Shown here: positions 17,028 through 25,896 of the stretch, piece by piece
Layout of the letters: each line of letters begins with the position of its first letter
Position numbering within the stretch: the first letter of the stretch is position 1
From: Cetobacterium_A somerae
GTDB lineage: Bacteria > Fusobacteriota > Fusobacteriia > Fusobacteriales > Fusobacteriaceae
Assembly (NCBI RefSeq): GCF_044784365.2
Contig: NZ_CP173062.2
Length of the DNA: 64,000 nt
Direction: 5' to 3' (one strand)
Program-made: the position numbers and the translations under genes
Notes under the pieces: model-generated
The model's input: the letters and a program-made list of their open reading frames with translations, nothing else
The model's database searches: none
What the model was told of the DNA's origin: nothing

Positions 17028-18581
17028 ATGAAGAGATTAAATTTTAAAAATAAAATAATGGTTTGGGTTTTAATAATAAATTTAATACCCCTTATTTTTT
17101 CATATGCAATATTTTTTAATGAAAAAATAAAAAATGATGAAAATAACATAACAAAAAATCTTTTAGAAGCAGCTAAAGTTGTTAGCAGTAGTAATGAAAT
17201 AAGAAAAAATTTACAGTTAAGTTATAAAGGTGGTGAAATTGAAAAAAAGGTTGATTCACTAACAGATATATTTAGAGATATAGATATTATTGTAGTTGCA
17301 AATATAGAGGGGATAAAATACTCTCATTTAGACAAGAATCAAATAGGACAAAAATTTGTAAATCCTGTTCAATGGGATGATATAAAAAAAGGAGAAGGAT
17401 ATTTTTCTAAAATGATGGGATCAATGGGTATTACTTTTAGACGATTTGAGCCTATATATGATGTTAATAGCAAAGAGGTCATAGGGTTTGTAATGGTAGG
17501 AAAATACTATACTGCAATCTCAGATATGAAAAAGAATACAGTTGTCATGTTGTGCTTATTATTTATAGAAGCTTTTGGATTAGCTTTTATATTGGCAATA
17601 ACTTTTGCAAATGGTGTTAGAAAGAGTCTATTTGGATTAGATCCAGAAGAGATTGGAAGACTATATGTTGAAGAACGATTAATAATAGATAATTTAGAAT
17701 CTGGTTTAATAGCTTTAAATACAAAGAATGAGATACTTAAGGTGAATAGTGTTTTTTCTAAAAAATATGGGAAGTTATCTCCAAAATTAATTTTAGAAAA
17801 AGTAAGTATCTATTTAGAAAAAAAAGAAAATACTGCTAGAAATATAGAGGTAGTTATAGAAGATGAGTACTATTATATAAAGATATTACCAATATATAAT
17901 TTATCTGAATACTATGGAACAATATTACTTATAAAAACAAAGGATGATGTTAATAGATATGCTAGAGAGATTACAGGTATAGATCAGTTAGTTGATGGAA
18001 TGAGAGCTAACATTCATGAGTTTAAAAATAGATTACATGTTATTTTAGGACTTATAAATCTTGAAAAAATAGATATGGCAAAAAAATATATTCTTGAAAT
18101 ACAGAATTTAAATGAATATGATTTTAAAAAATTTACAAATATTAAAAACTCCTTTTTAAAAGCGATGTTACTAGGAAAAGATGCAATTTGTAAAGAGAGA
18201 AAAATACAGTTTATAATAGATTCTCAGTCACAAGTTTCAACTGAGAATAAAAGTCCTATAATTGAAGATATAAGCACAATAATAGGTAACTTAATAGAAA
18301 ACTCTATGGATTCATTTAAGGAAACTCATATTATCGAAAAAATAATTAAGATAAAAATAATAGAAACAAATAAAAAGATTGAACTTGAAGTTTGGGACAA
18401 TGGAGAAAAAATTCCCCAAGAATATTTTTCTAAAATATATGAAAGAGGATTTTCTACAAAGGGAGATTTACGTGGTGTAGGATTAAGTATCGTAAAAAAT
18501 AAAATATCATTATACAACGGAACAATTGAATTTGAACAAAATGAAAAGTGGAAGTTTTTTAAAGTAAAGGTGGTGAAATAG
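17028..18581 (+). CDS. Sensor histidine kinase, DcuS/CitA/MalK type
   Basis: A 517-residue membrane kinase. Transmembrane helices at about 11-30 and 171-193 enclose a periplasmic PAS-like sensor (GEGYFSKMMGSMGITFRRF near 122-140) of the type that binds di- and tricarboxylates. A cytosolic PAS domain (215-305) follows, then the phosphorylated His330 in HEFKNRLHVI, and an ATPase domain with an N box (NLIENSMDSF) and a G box (FSTKGDLRGVGLSIVKN). The gene is divergent from the AEC carrier and hydroxyacid dehydrogenase genes, its likely targets. No ribosome site precedes the ATG, which is unusual in this window. The response regulator gene begins at the next base after its stop. Confidence 0.9.
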   Translation: MKRLNFKNKIMVWVLIINLIPLIFSYAIFFNEKIKNDENNITKNLLEAAKVVSSSNEIRKNLQLSYKGGEIEKKVDSLTDIFRDIDIIVVANIEGIKYSHLDKNQIGQKFVNPVQWDDIKKGEGYFSKMMGSMGITFRRFEPIYDVNSKEVIGFVMVGKYYTAISDMKKNTVVMLCLLFIEAFGLAFILAITFANGVRKSLFGLDPEEIGRLYVEERLIIDNLESGLIALNTKNEILKVNSVFSKKYGKLSPKLILEKVSIYLEKKENTARNIEVVIEDEYYYIKILPIYNLSEYYGTILLIKTKDDVNRYAREITGIDQLVDGMRANIHEFKNRLHVILGLINLEKIDMAKKYILEIQNLNEYDFKKFTNIKNSFLKAMLLGKDAICKERKIQFIIDSQSQVSTENKSPIIEDISTIIGNLIENSMDSFKETHIIEKIIKIKIIETNKKIELEVWDNGEKIPQEYFSKIYERGFSTKGDLRGVGLSIVKNKISLYNGTIEFEQNEKWKFFKVKVVK

Positions 18582-19247
18582 TTGAAGAAAGTTTTAGTAG
18601 TTGAAGATGATCCAATGGTGGCTATGATAAATATGGAATATATCTCAAAGATATCTCAATTGGAAATAGTTGGACATGCTATAAATAAACAGGAAGTTTT
18701 TGAATATTTACAAAAATTTAAAGTTGATTTAATTTTAATGGATATTTTTTTAGGAGGAGAAAGTGGTCTAGAAATTTTACAAGCTGTTAGAGGAGAGGGG
18801 TATACAGTAGATATTATAATGATTACATCTGCTAATGGTAGTGAGGATATAAAAAAAGCATTATCTTTAGGATGTTTAGATTACTTAATAAAACCATTTG
18901 ATTTTGAAAGATTTAAATGTGCTATTAAAAAATTCCATGATAAAAATGAGCTCTTTAATGAGAAAAAAATAGTACAAGAGGATTTAGATAGATTAAATAT
19001 TATTAAAAAGGAAAACTTTGAAATTTTACCTAAAGGTTTAAATGAAAAAACTCTTAATGGAATAATGAATAAAATTGATAGTTTAAATGGAAAAGAGTTT
19101 AACATTAAAGAGATTTGTGAACTAACAGAAATGAGTAATGTAACTATAAAAAAATATTTAGATTACTTAGAAAAAATAGATTATATAAAAGAAAATATAA
19201 TTTATGGAAATATTGGTAGACCACAATATGTGTATAAAAAAATGTAA
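18582..19247 (+). CDS. Response regulator, DcuR/CitB/MalR type
   Basis: A 221-residue partner of the kinase. The receiver domain has the acidic pair VEDD (7-10), phosphorylated Asp54 in LILMDIFLGG and the conserved Lys in LIKPF near 104. The C-terminal DNA-binding domain (about 165-221, FNIKEICELTEMSNVTIKKY) is the winged helix of the CitB family. It probably activates the divergent carrier-dehydrogenase genes. The start codon is TTG: it follows the kinase stop (TAG, 18579-18581) without a gap and is preceded by AGGTGG, so translation is coupled. No in-frame ATG would leave the receiver intact. Confidence 0.88.
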   Translation: MKKVLVVEDDPMVAMINMEYISKISQLEIVGHAINKQEVFEYLQKFKVDLILMDIFLGGESGLEILQAVRGEGYTVDIIMITSANGSEDIKKALSLGCLDYLIKPFDFERFKCAIKKFHDKNELFNEKKIVQEDLDRLNIIKKENFEILPKGLNEKTLNGIMNKIDSLNGKEFNIKEICELTEMSNVTIKKYLDYLEKIDYIKENIIYGNIGRPQYVYKKM

Positions 19248-19252
19248 AGTAA

Positions 19253-19282
19253 AAAATGCCTAGCTGAGTAGCTAGGCATTTT
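19253..19282. terminator. Bidirectional intrinsic terminator
   Basis: AAAATGCCTAGCT pairs perfectly with AGCTAGGCATTTT (13 pairs, GAGT loop) between convergent genes. Confidence 0.9.
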
Positions 19283-19284
19283 CA

Positions 19285-22200
19285 TTATGATTGAATATCT
19301 TTATTTTCAGTATTTTCAGTTGGTTTATTTTCTATTAGACGACTTTCATCATATGCATAATTAGCAAAGTCAATTTTATAGAAAAGTGCATAAATAACTG
19401 GAATAACTCCAAGAGCTAAGAATGTATCTGTAACAAGACCAAATATAAGAACAACTGCTACTGGTTGGAAAAGTGGTCCACCAAAGAAATATAATGGTAG
19501 TAATCCAACTAAAGTTGTAGCAACAGTTAGAAAAATTGGTCTAAGTCTTGATTGACATCCAAAGACAACAGCATCTTGATCACTACGACCTAAATCATCC
19601 TTTTCGATGGTCATTTTATCCACTAGTATAATAGCGTGGTTAAGAACAACTCCAGCAAGTGCTATAATACCAATCATTGCCATAAACCCAAGGTCAGTAT
19701 TAGTTAATAGTAGTCCAATGGCAACTCCTAATATAGAAAGAGGAATAACAAGCATAATAGTTAAACCTTTTCTCATAGAGTTAAATTGTGCAACAACTAG
19801 GAAGAACATTCCTAAAATTGCTATTGGAACTTGAGCAAATAAAGCTTGTTGGTTTTCATCAGATGTTTGCATAATACCAGATGAATAATATTTAACATCA
19901 GGTCCCCACTCTTTAAGTTTTTCATTTAGCCAAGGCATAAACTTTTTATTAACTTCAAGAGGAGTAGTAGAATCTTTTATAGCAGCATCAATTTCTATAG
20001 AGTAAGCCATATTTCTAGTAGAAACTAAGCTGTCATAGTATTCTAAAGATATTTTAGCAATTTGTTTTAAAGGAACAGCTTGCCCTTTTGAGTTTACAAG
20101 TTCAATAGATTGTATAGAGTTTAAATCATTTTTGTATTGGTCAGTACCTCTTAAAACTATTGGAATAATAGTACTTTGAGGTGGAGCATCAAAGTTTCTA
20201 TAAACACTAGCATTATAACCTTGAAGAACATACTCTAAATAAGTCCCAATGGTATCATTAGTAAAGCCAGCCATTTGAGCTTTTTCAGTATCTACTTCAA
20301 TAAATATTTTAGGAACTTCAATTCCCCAATCATCTGATACAGCGTAAGTACCATCTAGAGAAGTTAGTTTTGTTTTAACCTCTTCAGCTACTTTCTTTAA
20401 AAGAGTTATATCACGAGAAGCAAAAACATATCCTAAATCTTTAGCAAGAGAAACTCCACTTCCTAATCCTTTAGAAACAACGTCAATATCAGGGTATTTA
20501 TTTAAAAGATACTCATTAATTTCTTGACTTAGTTTTGGAATTAATCTGTAATCTGTAAGATTATACATGATGTAAGCGTACTCAGGAAGCTGTGTTTGTG
20601 GTGAATATCCTGTAGAGAATCTAGGAGCACCTCCACCGATAAATGATCCCCAGCTTAAAACTCCAGCTTTATCATATGTTTTTGTAGTTCCACCAGTTGT
20701 TAAATAATCCCAAAGTCCTGGAGGAAGAGGTTCTTGGGGACCAGTACTATAATTTTTTTCAATAAATTTATTTAAATCTTCAACAACCGCTCTTGTTTGA
20801 TTAACATCAGTTCCTTTTGGTAGAGTTATATATGTTGACATAACAGGGTCAGTTGAACCAGGCATAAAGTTTGCTGGCGCAAGACCAAGTAACCAAATTC
20901 CGAAAACAAAAGATATAGCTGTTAAAATAATTGTAATTTTTTTATTTTTTAAAACTTTGATTAAAATCTCTCTATATAAAACATATGGTTTACTATTAAG
21001 ATTTTGTTTTTCACCAGGTTTTAATTTTATAAAGTCATAACATAATAAAGGAATAAAAGTCTGGTTAATTAACCAAGAACTCATAAGAGCTAACATAACA
21101 ACAATTGTTAAAGGTCCAACATACTCTCCCATGTTTTGCTTATTTAAAATAATTGGAGAAAAGGCCATTATAGTTGTTAATGAACTAACAAATAAAGGAA
21201 TAGCAAGTGTTCTAGATGATTCTAAACATGCTTGCATTCTAGGTTTTCCTTCTTCTAGTAAAACAGTTATATTTTCAGACATAACAACGGCATTATCAAC
21301 AAGCATACCAAGAGCTATAATAAGTCCAGCAAGAGTAATCTGATTGATACCATAGTTAAACCAAAATAATCCAATAAGAGTAAATGCTATTGATGTTGGA
21401 GTTAGTGCAGCAACTATAAGTCCAGATCTAAGTCCTAAGAAAACAAGCATTACTAATACAATTGTTGTAACTGCTTGAAATAAGTTAACTATAAAAGCTG
21501 TTACATTTGTTTGAACTAAGTCTGGAAGATAATAGATTTCTCCAATTTCAAGCCCTATTGGAAGAGAATTTTTATAAGTTTTTAAAGTCTCTTGAATACC
21601 TTTTCCCATTAATAAAACATCTTCTCCAGAACCTAATGATATTCCAAGAACAAGGGATTTGTTACCATTAAAATCTATAGAGTATGTTGAAGGATCTTGA
21701 TAACTTTTATAAATATTGGCAACTTCACTTAAATATATACTAGAGTCACCATTTGGACTTGTTATGATAGTATCTTTTATATCTTCAATATTTTTAAAGT
21801 TACCACTAGGAGTCACTTTAAGTCTATTTTGATCTATAACAATATTTCCACCTTTAATAATAACATTTGAACTATTTAAAGTATTTATAATATTTTCTAA
21901 AGTAAGTCCCGTTTGAGATAAAAGTTTATTATCAATGTCAATATATATAGTTTCTTTTTGAATACCTGAAATATCAATACTCCCAATTTGAGGAACATTG
22001 AATAATAAAACTTCCTTTAATTGATAAGCAGTTTCATAAAGTTCCTCATAGGTATAACCTTCTCCACCAATTGCAAGAAGAGTTCCGTAGATATCTCCGT
22101 AAAATGTATTTATCTGAGGAGCTTGAACTCCTTGAGGAAGATTAGGAACAACGAATGTATTAATTCTATTTCTAAGTTCTGTCCAAACAGGCTGAATATC

Positions 22201-22500
22201 TTTGTATTCAGCTTTAATATTAACATAAACATTTGATTGTCCATCTGTATTAGTTGAGTTTACATACCATAGAGAATCCATATTTTGTACTTGATCAGCG
22301 ATTCTTTTACTAACTAAATCTGCCATTTGTTTCGCTGTGGCTCCTGGCCAGTTAGTTGTAATTAGAGCTACTTTTATTGTAAATCCAGGGTCTTGAGCTT
22401 TTTCGGATTTATCATAAGATAAGTATCCTCCAATAAGTAGAATAACTATTAAAAAATAGGTTGTGACTTTATTTTTAATTGCTAGTTCGGTTAATTTCAT
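19285..22500 (-). CDS. RND-family efflux pump permease (AcrB/MexB-like)
   Basis: A 1071-residue inner-membrane, proton-driven exporter of normal RND length. It has the usual two halves, each with one N-terminal helix, a large periplasmic loop and a block of five to six helices. The helix-4 segment LGMLVDNAVVMSEN (near 400) carries one Asp where AcrB has two. It is the last gene of a three-gene minus-strand operon encoding an outer-membrane factor, a membrane fusion lipoprotein and the pump. Its ATG is two bases after the fusion protein's stop, so translation is coupled. Substrates are unknown; drugs, dyes, bile salts or fatty acids are typical. No regulator gene is adjacent. Confidence 0.93.
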   Translation of the reverse strand: MKLTELAIKNKVTTYFLIVILLIGGYLSYDKSEKAQDPGFTIKVALITTNWPGATAKQMADLVSKRIADQVQNMDSLWYVNSTNTDGQSNVYVNIKAEYKDIQPVWTELRNRINTFVVPNLPQGVQAPQINTFYGDIYGTLLAIGGEGYTYEELYETAYQLKEVLLFNVPQIGSIDISGIQKETIYIDIDNKLLSQTGLTLENIINTLNSSNVIIKGGNIVIDQNRLKVTPSGNFKNIEDIKDTIITSPNGDSSIYLSEVANIYKSYQDPSTYSIDFNGNKSLVLGISLGSGEDVLLMGKGIQETLKTYKNSLPIGLEIGEIYYLPDLVQTNVTAFIVNLFQAVTTIVLVMLVFLGLRSGLIVAALTPTSIAFTLIGLFWFNYGINQITLAGLIIALGMLVDNAVVMSENITVLLEEGKPRMQACLESSRTLAIPLFVSSLTTIMAFSPIILNKQNMGEYVGPLTIVVMLALMSSWLINQTFIPLLCYDFIKLKPGEKQNLNSKPYVLYREILIKVLKNKKITIILTAISFVFGIWLLGLAPANFMPGSTDPVMSTYITLPKGTDVNQTRAVVEDLNKFIEKNYSTGPQEPLPPGLWDYLTTGGTTKTYDKAGVLSWGSFIGGGAPRFSTGYSPQTQLPEYAYIMYNLTDYRLIPKLSQEINEYLLNKYPDIDVVSKGLGSGVSLAKDLGYVFASRDITLLKKVAEEVKTKLTSLDGTYAVSDDWGIEVPKIFIEVDTEKAQMAGFTNDTIGTYLEYVLQGYNASVYRNFDAPPQSTIIPIVLRGTDQYKNDLNSIQSIELVNSKGQAVPLKQIAKISLEYYDSLVSTRNMAYSIEIDAAIKDSTTPLEVNKKFMPWLNEKLKEWGPDVKYYSSGIMQTSDENQQALFAQVPIAILGMFFLVVAQFNSMRKGLTIMLVIPLSILGVAIGLLLTNTDLGFMAMIGIIALAGVVLNHAIILVDKMTIEKDDLGRSDQDAVVFGCQSRLRPIFLTVATTLVGLLPLYFFGGPLFQPVAVVLIFGLVTDTFLALGVIPVIYALFYKIDFANYAYDESRLIENKPTENTENKDIQS

Positions 22501-22502
22501 GG

Positions 22503-23588
22503 CTATTCAGCTCCTTTTAAAAGTGAAACCTTTTGATCTTCTAAAAGGACACTACTTCCCTTTGTAACAACATAATCGCCGTCTGTTAATCCACTAACAA
22601 TTTCACTACCTTGTTCTGTAGTATTTCCTAATGTAACAAGTTGTTTCTTAACTATACCAATATTATTTTCAAGATTTGTAACAACATAAACATATTTTTC
22701 TCCATTAGGAGCTGTTAAAATAGCTGTTAAAGGAACTGCGATAACTTTATTAGTATTATCTGTAGTAACGATAACTTTTGCTGTCATACCAACTTTTACA
22801 GTATCTAAAGGATCAACAATTTTAGCTTTAACAGGATAAGTTCCACCATAACCAACAGAAAGTGTTCCAATATTAGTAATTGTTCCTTTTATACTTAAAT
22901 TATTAAGAGAAGTTATTTCAATCTGAACCTCTTCTCCTAATTTTAAATCTCCAACAACAGATTGAGAAACATTAAACTCTACATAACGCTCACCAAAAGT
23001 ATTTAGAACAAAAACTACTGTGCTAGAAGATACATTTTGGTTAACCTCACTTTTTACCTGTCCTATAGTACCATCGCTAGGAGCTGTTAACATAGTATAA
23101 CTTAAATTAACTTTAGCTAGATTAACTGCATCTTCAAGAGCTTTAACAGAAGATATTGCAGATTTATAATTAGCTGTTGCACTATCATAAGATGCTTTTG
23201 AGATACTGTTTTCTAGATAAAGTGCTTCTGATCTTTTAAAGTTTGCAGTAGATTCAGCTAAATTTGCATTTCCTTTATCTAGATTAGAAAGTGCTTGCTG
23301 ATAATTTAATTGATACTCTATAGGATCTAAAGTAGCTAAAATTTGTCCAGTTTTAACAGTATCACCCAACTGGGCAATACGATTATTTATAGTTCCTGAA
23401 ACTCTAAAACTTAAATTTGAAAGAGCTTCAGTATTAACTGTACCTGAGTAAGCACGCTTAACGCTATACTCTTTTTTTTCTACTTTTTCATAAACAACTG
23501 ATTTAACCTCTTCGGTAGAACTCGATTTCTCTTTTCCACACGCTAATAATGCTAATAATAGTGTAACCACTAAAAATTTATTTTTCAT
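22503..23588 (-). CDS. RND membrane fusion protein (AcrA-like lipoprotein)
   Basis: A 361-residue periplasmic adaptor that bridges the RND pump and the outer-membrane channel. It is made as a lipoprotein (MKNKFLVVTLLLALLAC, lipobox LLAC at Cys17). The order is typical: beta-barrel/lipoyl segment (RAYSGTVNTEALSNLSFRVS near 45), an alpha-helical hairpin rich in Ala, Ser and Asn (about 95-165), the second lipoyl half (LTAPSDGTIGQVKSEVNQNV) and a C-terminal barrel. It lies between the outer-membrane factor gene (12 bases upstream) and the pump gene (2 bases downstream). Confidence 0.93.
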   Translation of the reverse strand: MKNKFLVVTLLLALLACGKEKSSSTEEVKSVVYEKVEKKEYSVKRAYSGTVNTEALSNLSFRVSGTINNRIAQLGDTVKTGQILATLDPIEYQLNYQQALSNLDKGNANLAESTANFKRSEALYLENSISKASYDSATANYKSAISSVKALEDAVNLAKVNLSYTMLTAPSDGTIGQVKSEVNQNVSSSTVVFVLNTFGERYVEFNVSQSVVGDLKLGEEVQIEITSLNNLSIKGTITNIGTLSVGYGGTYPVKAKIVDPLDTVKVGMTAKVIVTTDNTNKVIAVPLTAILTAPNGEKYVYVVTNLENNIGIVKKQLVTLGNTTEQGSEIVSGLTDGDYVVTKGSSVLLEDQKVSLLKGAE

Positions 23589-23600
23589 AATTTATCCCTC

Positions 23601-25781
23601 CTAATTATCTAACTCTTGTTGAAGTTTAAGCAGTAAAACTTTTCTTTCAGATGGTTCCATAGTAAGAGATGACTTACCGTAAAGATATTCAAGTTTTAGC
23701 GTAGAGTTAATTAGATTAAAATTTTCAATTACATGATTTAACTCTTGACTCAAAGTATTATTTTGAGCAGATAAAAAATCAGTTAACGTAGTTGTTCCTT
23801 CTGTATATAGGTTAGTTACGATATCTAAATTTTTCTTAGCTACATCTGAAGATATTTTTGTTGTATAACTTTGTACAAAGTTAGTTAAAAGATTTGTGTA
23901 TGTTTGTAAAACTTCTTGAGCTAATTGATTTTGAGAAGAAAGTTTATTAAACTCAAGTGCTTTTAACTCACTTTTTATAGCCTGTCCATTATAGTAAATC
24001 TCTCCACCACTAATAAGAGGTAAACTTACATTAATTCCAGCTTGCCAATACTCATCTGGGAAATCTCCATTTGAATTTTTACCCCAAGGTGTAATCATAT
24101 TATTTTTATAGTAATTTCCAGAAGCAGTAACAGTTGGAATATAACGTTCTCTTTCATTTGATACAAGCTCTCTTTCTTTACTTTTAATAGTATTATCAAG
24201 TTGTTTTAATGAATTTGAGTTTGTTAGAGCACCGCTTACTAAAAATTTCTCTATTTTTTTAGATTTTTCAGAACCAAATGTAAAGTTCTTACCTAAATTT
24301 TCACTTAATAAGAAGTATGGAGCAAGTTCATCAAGAGTTTCATAAGTATACGTATTTCCCTCTGGATAATTTAAAAGGTTATTTAAATATATCTCTTGAG
24401 AACGAATCTCTCCTTTAACACTAGAAATATCTGAAAGAGCTCCAGCCACATTTGATTGTAATCTATATACATCTTGCAATCCACCAGCACCAACATTGTA
24501 ATTAATTTTAGCAACATTTAAAGTTTCTCTTAAAAGATCGTAGTTACTTGCTTGAATAGCTAATTGAGCTTTTAATTGAAGAATATTAACATATGTAGAA
24601 GCTACATAATATATAGTAGCTAATTTTTGTTGCTCAAATGCTTTTCTATTAGAATCTAATGATAACTTATCAATATAAACACTAGCATTGATTTGATCAC
24701 TAAATATAACTTGTGAAAGTTGTAAATAAGAAGCTACACTATTTGTAGGATATCCTTGTTTAAAATTAGGTGATCTATCATCTAAAGCTGAATAATCAGC
24801 ATTAGCTGACAATTGTGGTAAACGCTTAGAGTTAGTAACTTTAACATTATAATAGCTAGTCATAATGTTTTGTCTAACTTGAAGAAGATCTAAGTTAGAG
24901 TTAAGAGCTCTATTTACAGCATTTTTAAGTGTCAGCTTAGGATTTGCCATTTCTGGATTATTAACTTGTGATAAATCTTGAAGGAAAATAAGATTAGGAT
25001 AAATATCAATTTTTGTTGCTACTTCAGAGTTTAAATATATATCTTTGATTGGAGCGTTAACTTCAACAATTGTACTCATATCTTTTTTAGTTTTAAAAAA
25101 CATATAGTTTAAAGAAGCTGCTCTTAATCTTTTTCTAAATTCTTTATTCAAATTCAACCCAGAATATGCATATGGTTTTAACTCTTCGTTGAAATCAATA
25201 AGAAAAGAAGGAACTTTTTTATCAATTGCATTAATTAAATTCTCTTTACTAGCTCTAAGAACGTTAATTTTAACACCAGGAATATTAGTGTGCTGAGCAA
25301 GCTTATTTAAATTACTAGAATTCATATTAGAGATAAGAACATCAACCTCTGTAACTCCGTTTAATTCTTTAAAAGGCATTAAATAATCATTTAAATCAAG
25401 ATTACTATAGATATAATTTAAATTTTTTGGAATATTTTTACCCTTGTCTCCAAAACCTAAAGGAACTGAGTAAAACTTATTTTGTTGTAGATTAGATATA
25501 TTTTCTAATGGCGCACAAGTTAAAATAAAAACTCCATCAATTTTAGGATTTTTATTTAGTTTGTTTATACCATCTTGAATATTGTGGTTTGTCAGATAAA
25601 ACTTTTCTGTAATTTTTGGAGAAAAATTTGTACCGGCAAAATTTTTATTTAATTCATCTTTAAGAATTTCTAAAGCAGTCTCTGAACATTGAGAATGGTT
25701 TTCTAAAATAACTCCAACATCAAGAGTTTTGGCGAATAAAGAAAAATTGAAAATAAAAAGTAAAAAAAGTAGTTTTCCCAT
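23601..25781 (-). CDS. TolC-type outer-membrane efflux protein with extra N-terminal binding-protein-like domain
   Basis: At 726 residues this is far longer than a normal TolC homologue (about 420-490). After a Sec signal (residues 1-17), residues 18 to about 270 look like a periplasmic substrate-binding fold: alternating strands and helices, with DVGVILENHSQCSETALEIL at the start and KIDGVFILTCAP near 80. From about 285 (PKLTLKNAVNRALNSNLDLL) to the end it is a standard outer-membrane factor with two coiled repeats, the second containing QAGINVSLPLISGGEIYYNG. It is the first gene of the RND operon. The extra domain may sense or capture substrate in the periplasm, which is inference. It has a GGGAGGG ribosome site. 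Confidence 0.85.
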   Translation of the reverse strand: MGKLLFLLFIFNFSLFAKTLDVGVILENHSQCSETALEILKDELNKNFAGTNFSPKITEKFYLTNHNIQDGINKLNKNPKIDGVFILTCAPLENISNLQQNKFYSVPLGFGDKGKNIPKNLNYIYSNLDLNDYLMPFKELNGVTEVDVLISNMNSSNLNKLAQHTNIPGVKINVLRASKENLINAIDKKVPSFLIDFNEELKPYAYSGLNLNKEFRKRLRAASLNYMFFKTKKDMSTIVEVNAPIKDIYLNSEVATKIDIYPNLIFLQDLSQVNNPEMANPKLTLKNAVNRALNSNLDLLQVRQNIMTSYYNVKVTNSKRLPQLSANADYSALDDRSPNFKQGYPTNSVASYLQLSQVIFSDQINASVYIDKLSLDSNRKAFEQQKLATIYYVASTYVNILQLKAQLAIQASNYDLLRETLNVAKINYNVGAGGLQDVYRLQSNVAGALSDISSVKGEIRSQEIYLNNLLNYPEGNTYTYETLDELAPYFLLSENLGKNFTFGSEKSKKIEKFLVSGALTNSNSLKQLDNTIKSKERELVSNERERYIPTVTASGNYYKNNMITPWGKNSNGDFPDEYWQAGINVSLPLISGGEIYYNGQAIKSELKALEFNKLSSQNQLAQEVLQTYTNLLTNFVQSYTTKISSDVAKKNLDIVTNLYTEGTTTLTDFLSAQNNTLSQELNHVIENFNLINSTLKLEYLYGKSSLTMEPSERKVLLLKLQQELDN

Positions 25782-25856
25782 AAGGACCCTCCCTTAAAAA
25801 TTAGTTGTATCATTATCATATTCTGTTGAAAGTAAAAAAATCCTTTTGAAAATAAA

Positions 25857-25882
25857 AAAAGAAGTATAAAAATACTTCTTTT
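25857..25882 (-). terminator. Intrinsic terminator of the M3 peptidase gene
   Basis: AAAAGAAGTA and TACTTCTTTT form a ten-pair stem with a six-base loop. The minus strand continues into a run of T. Confidence 0.8.
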
Positions 25883-25896
25883 AGACCTATAATATA

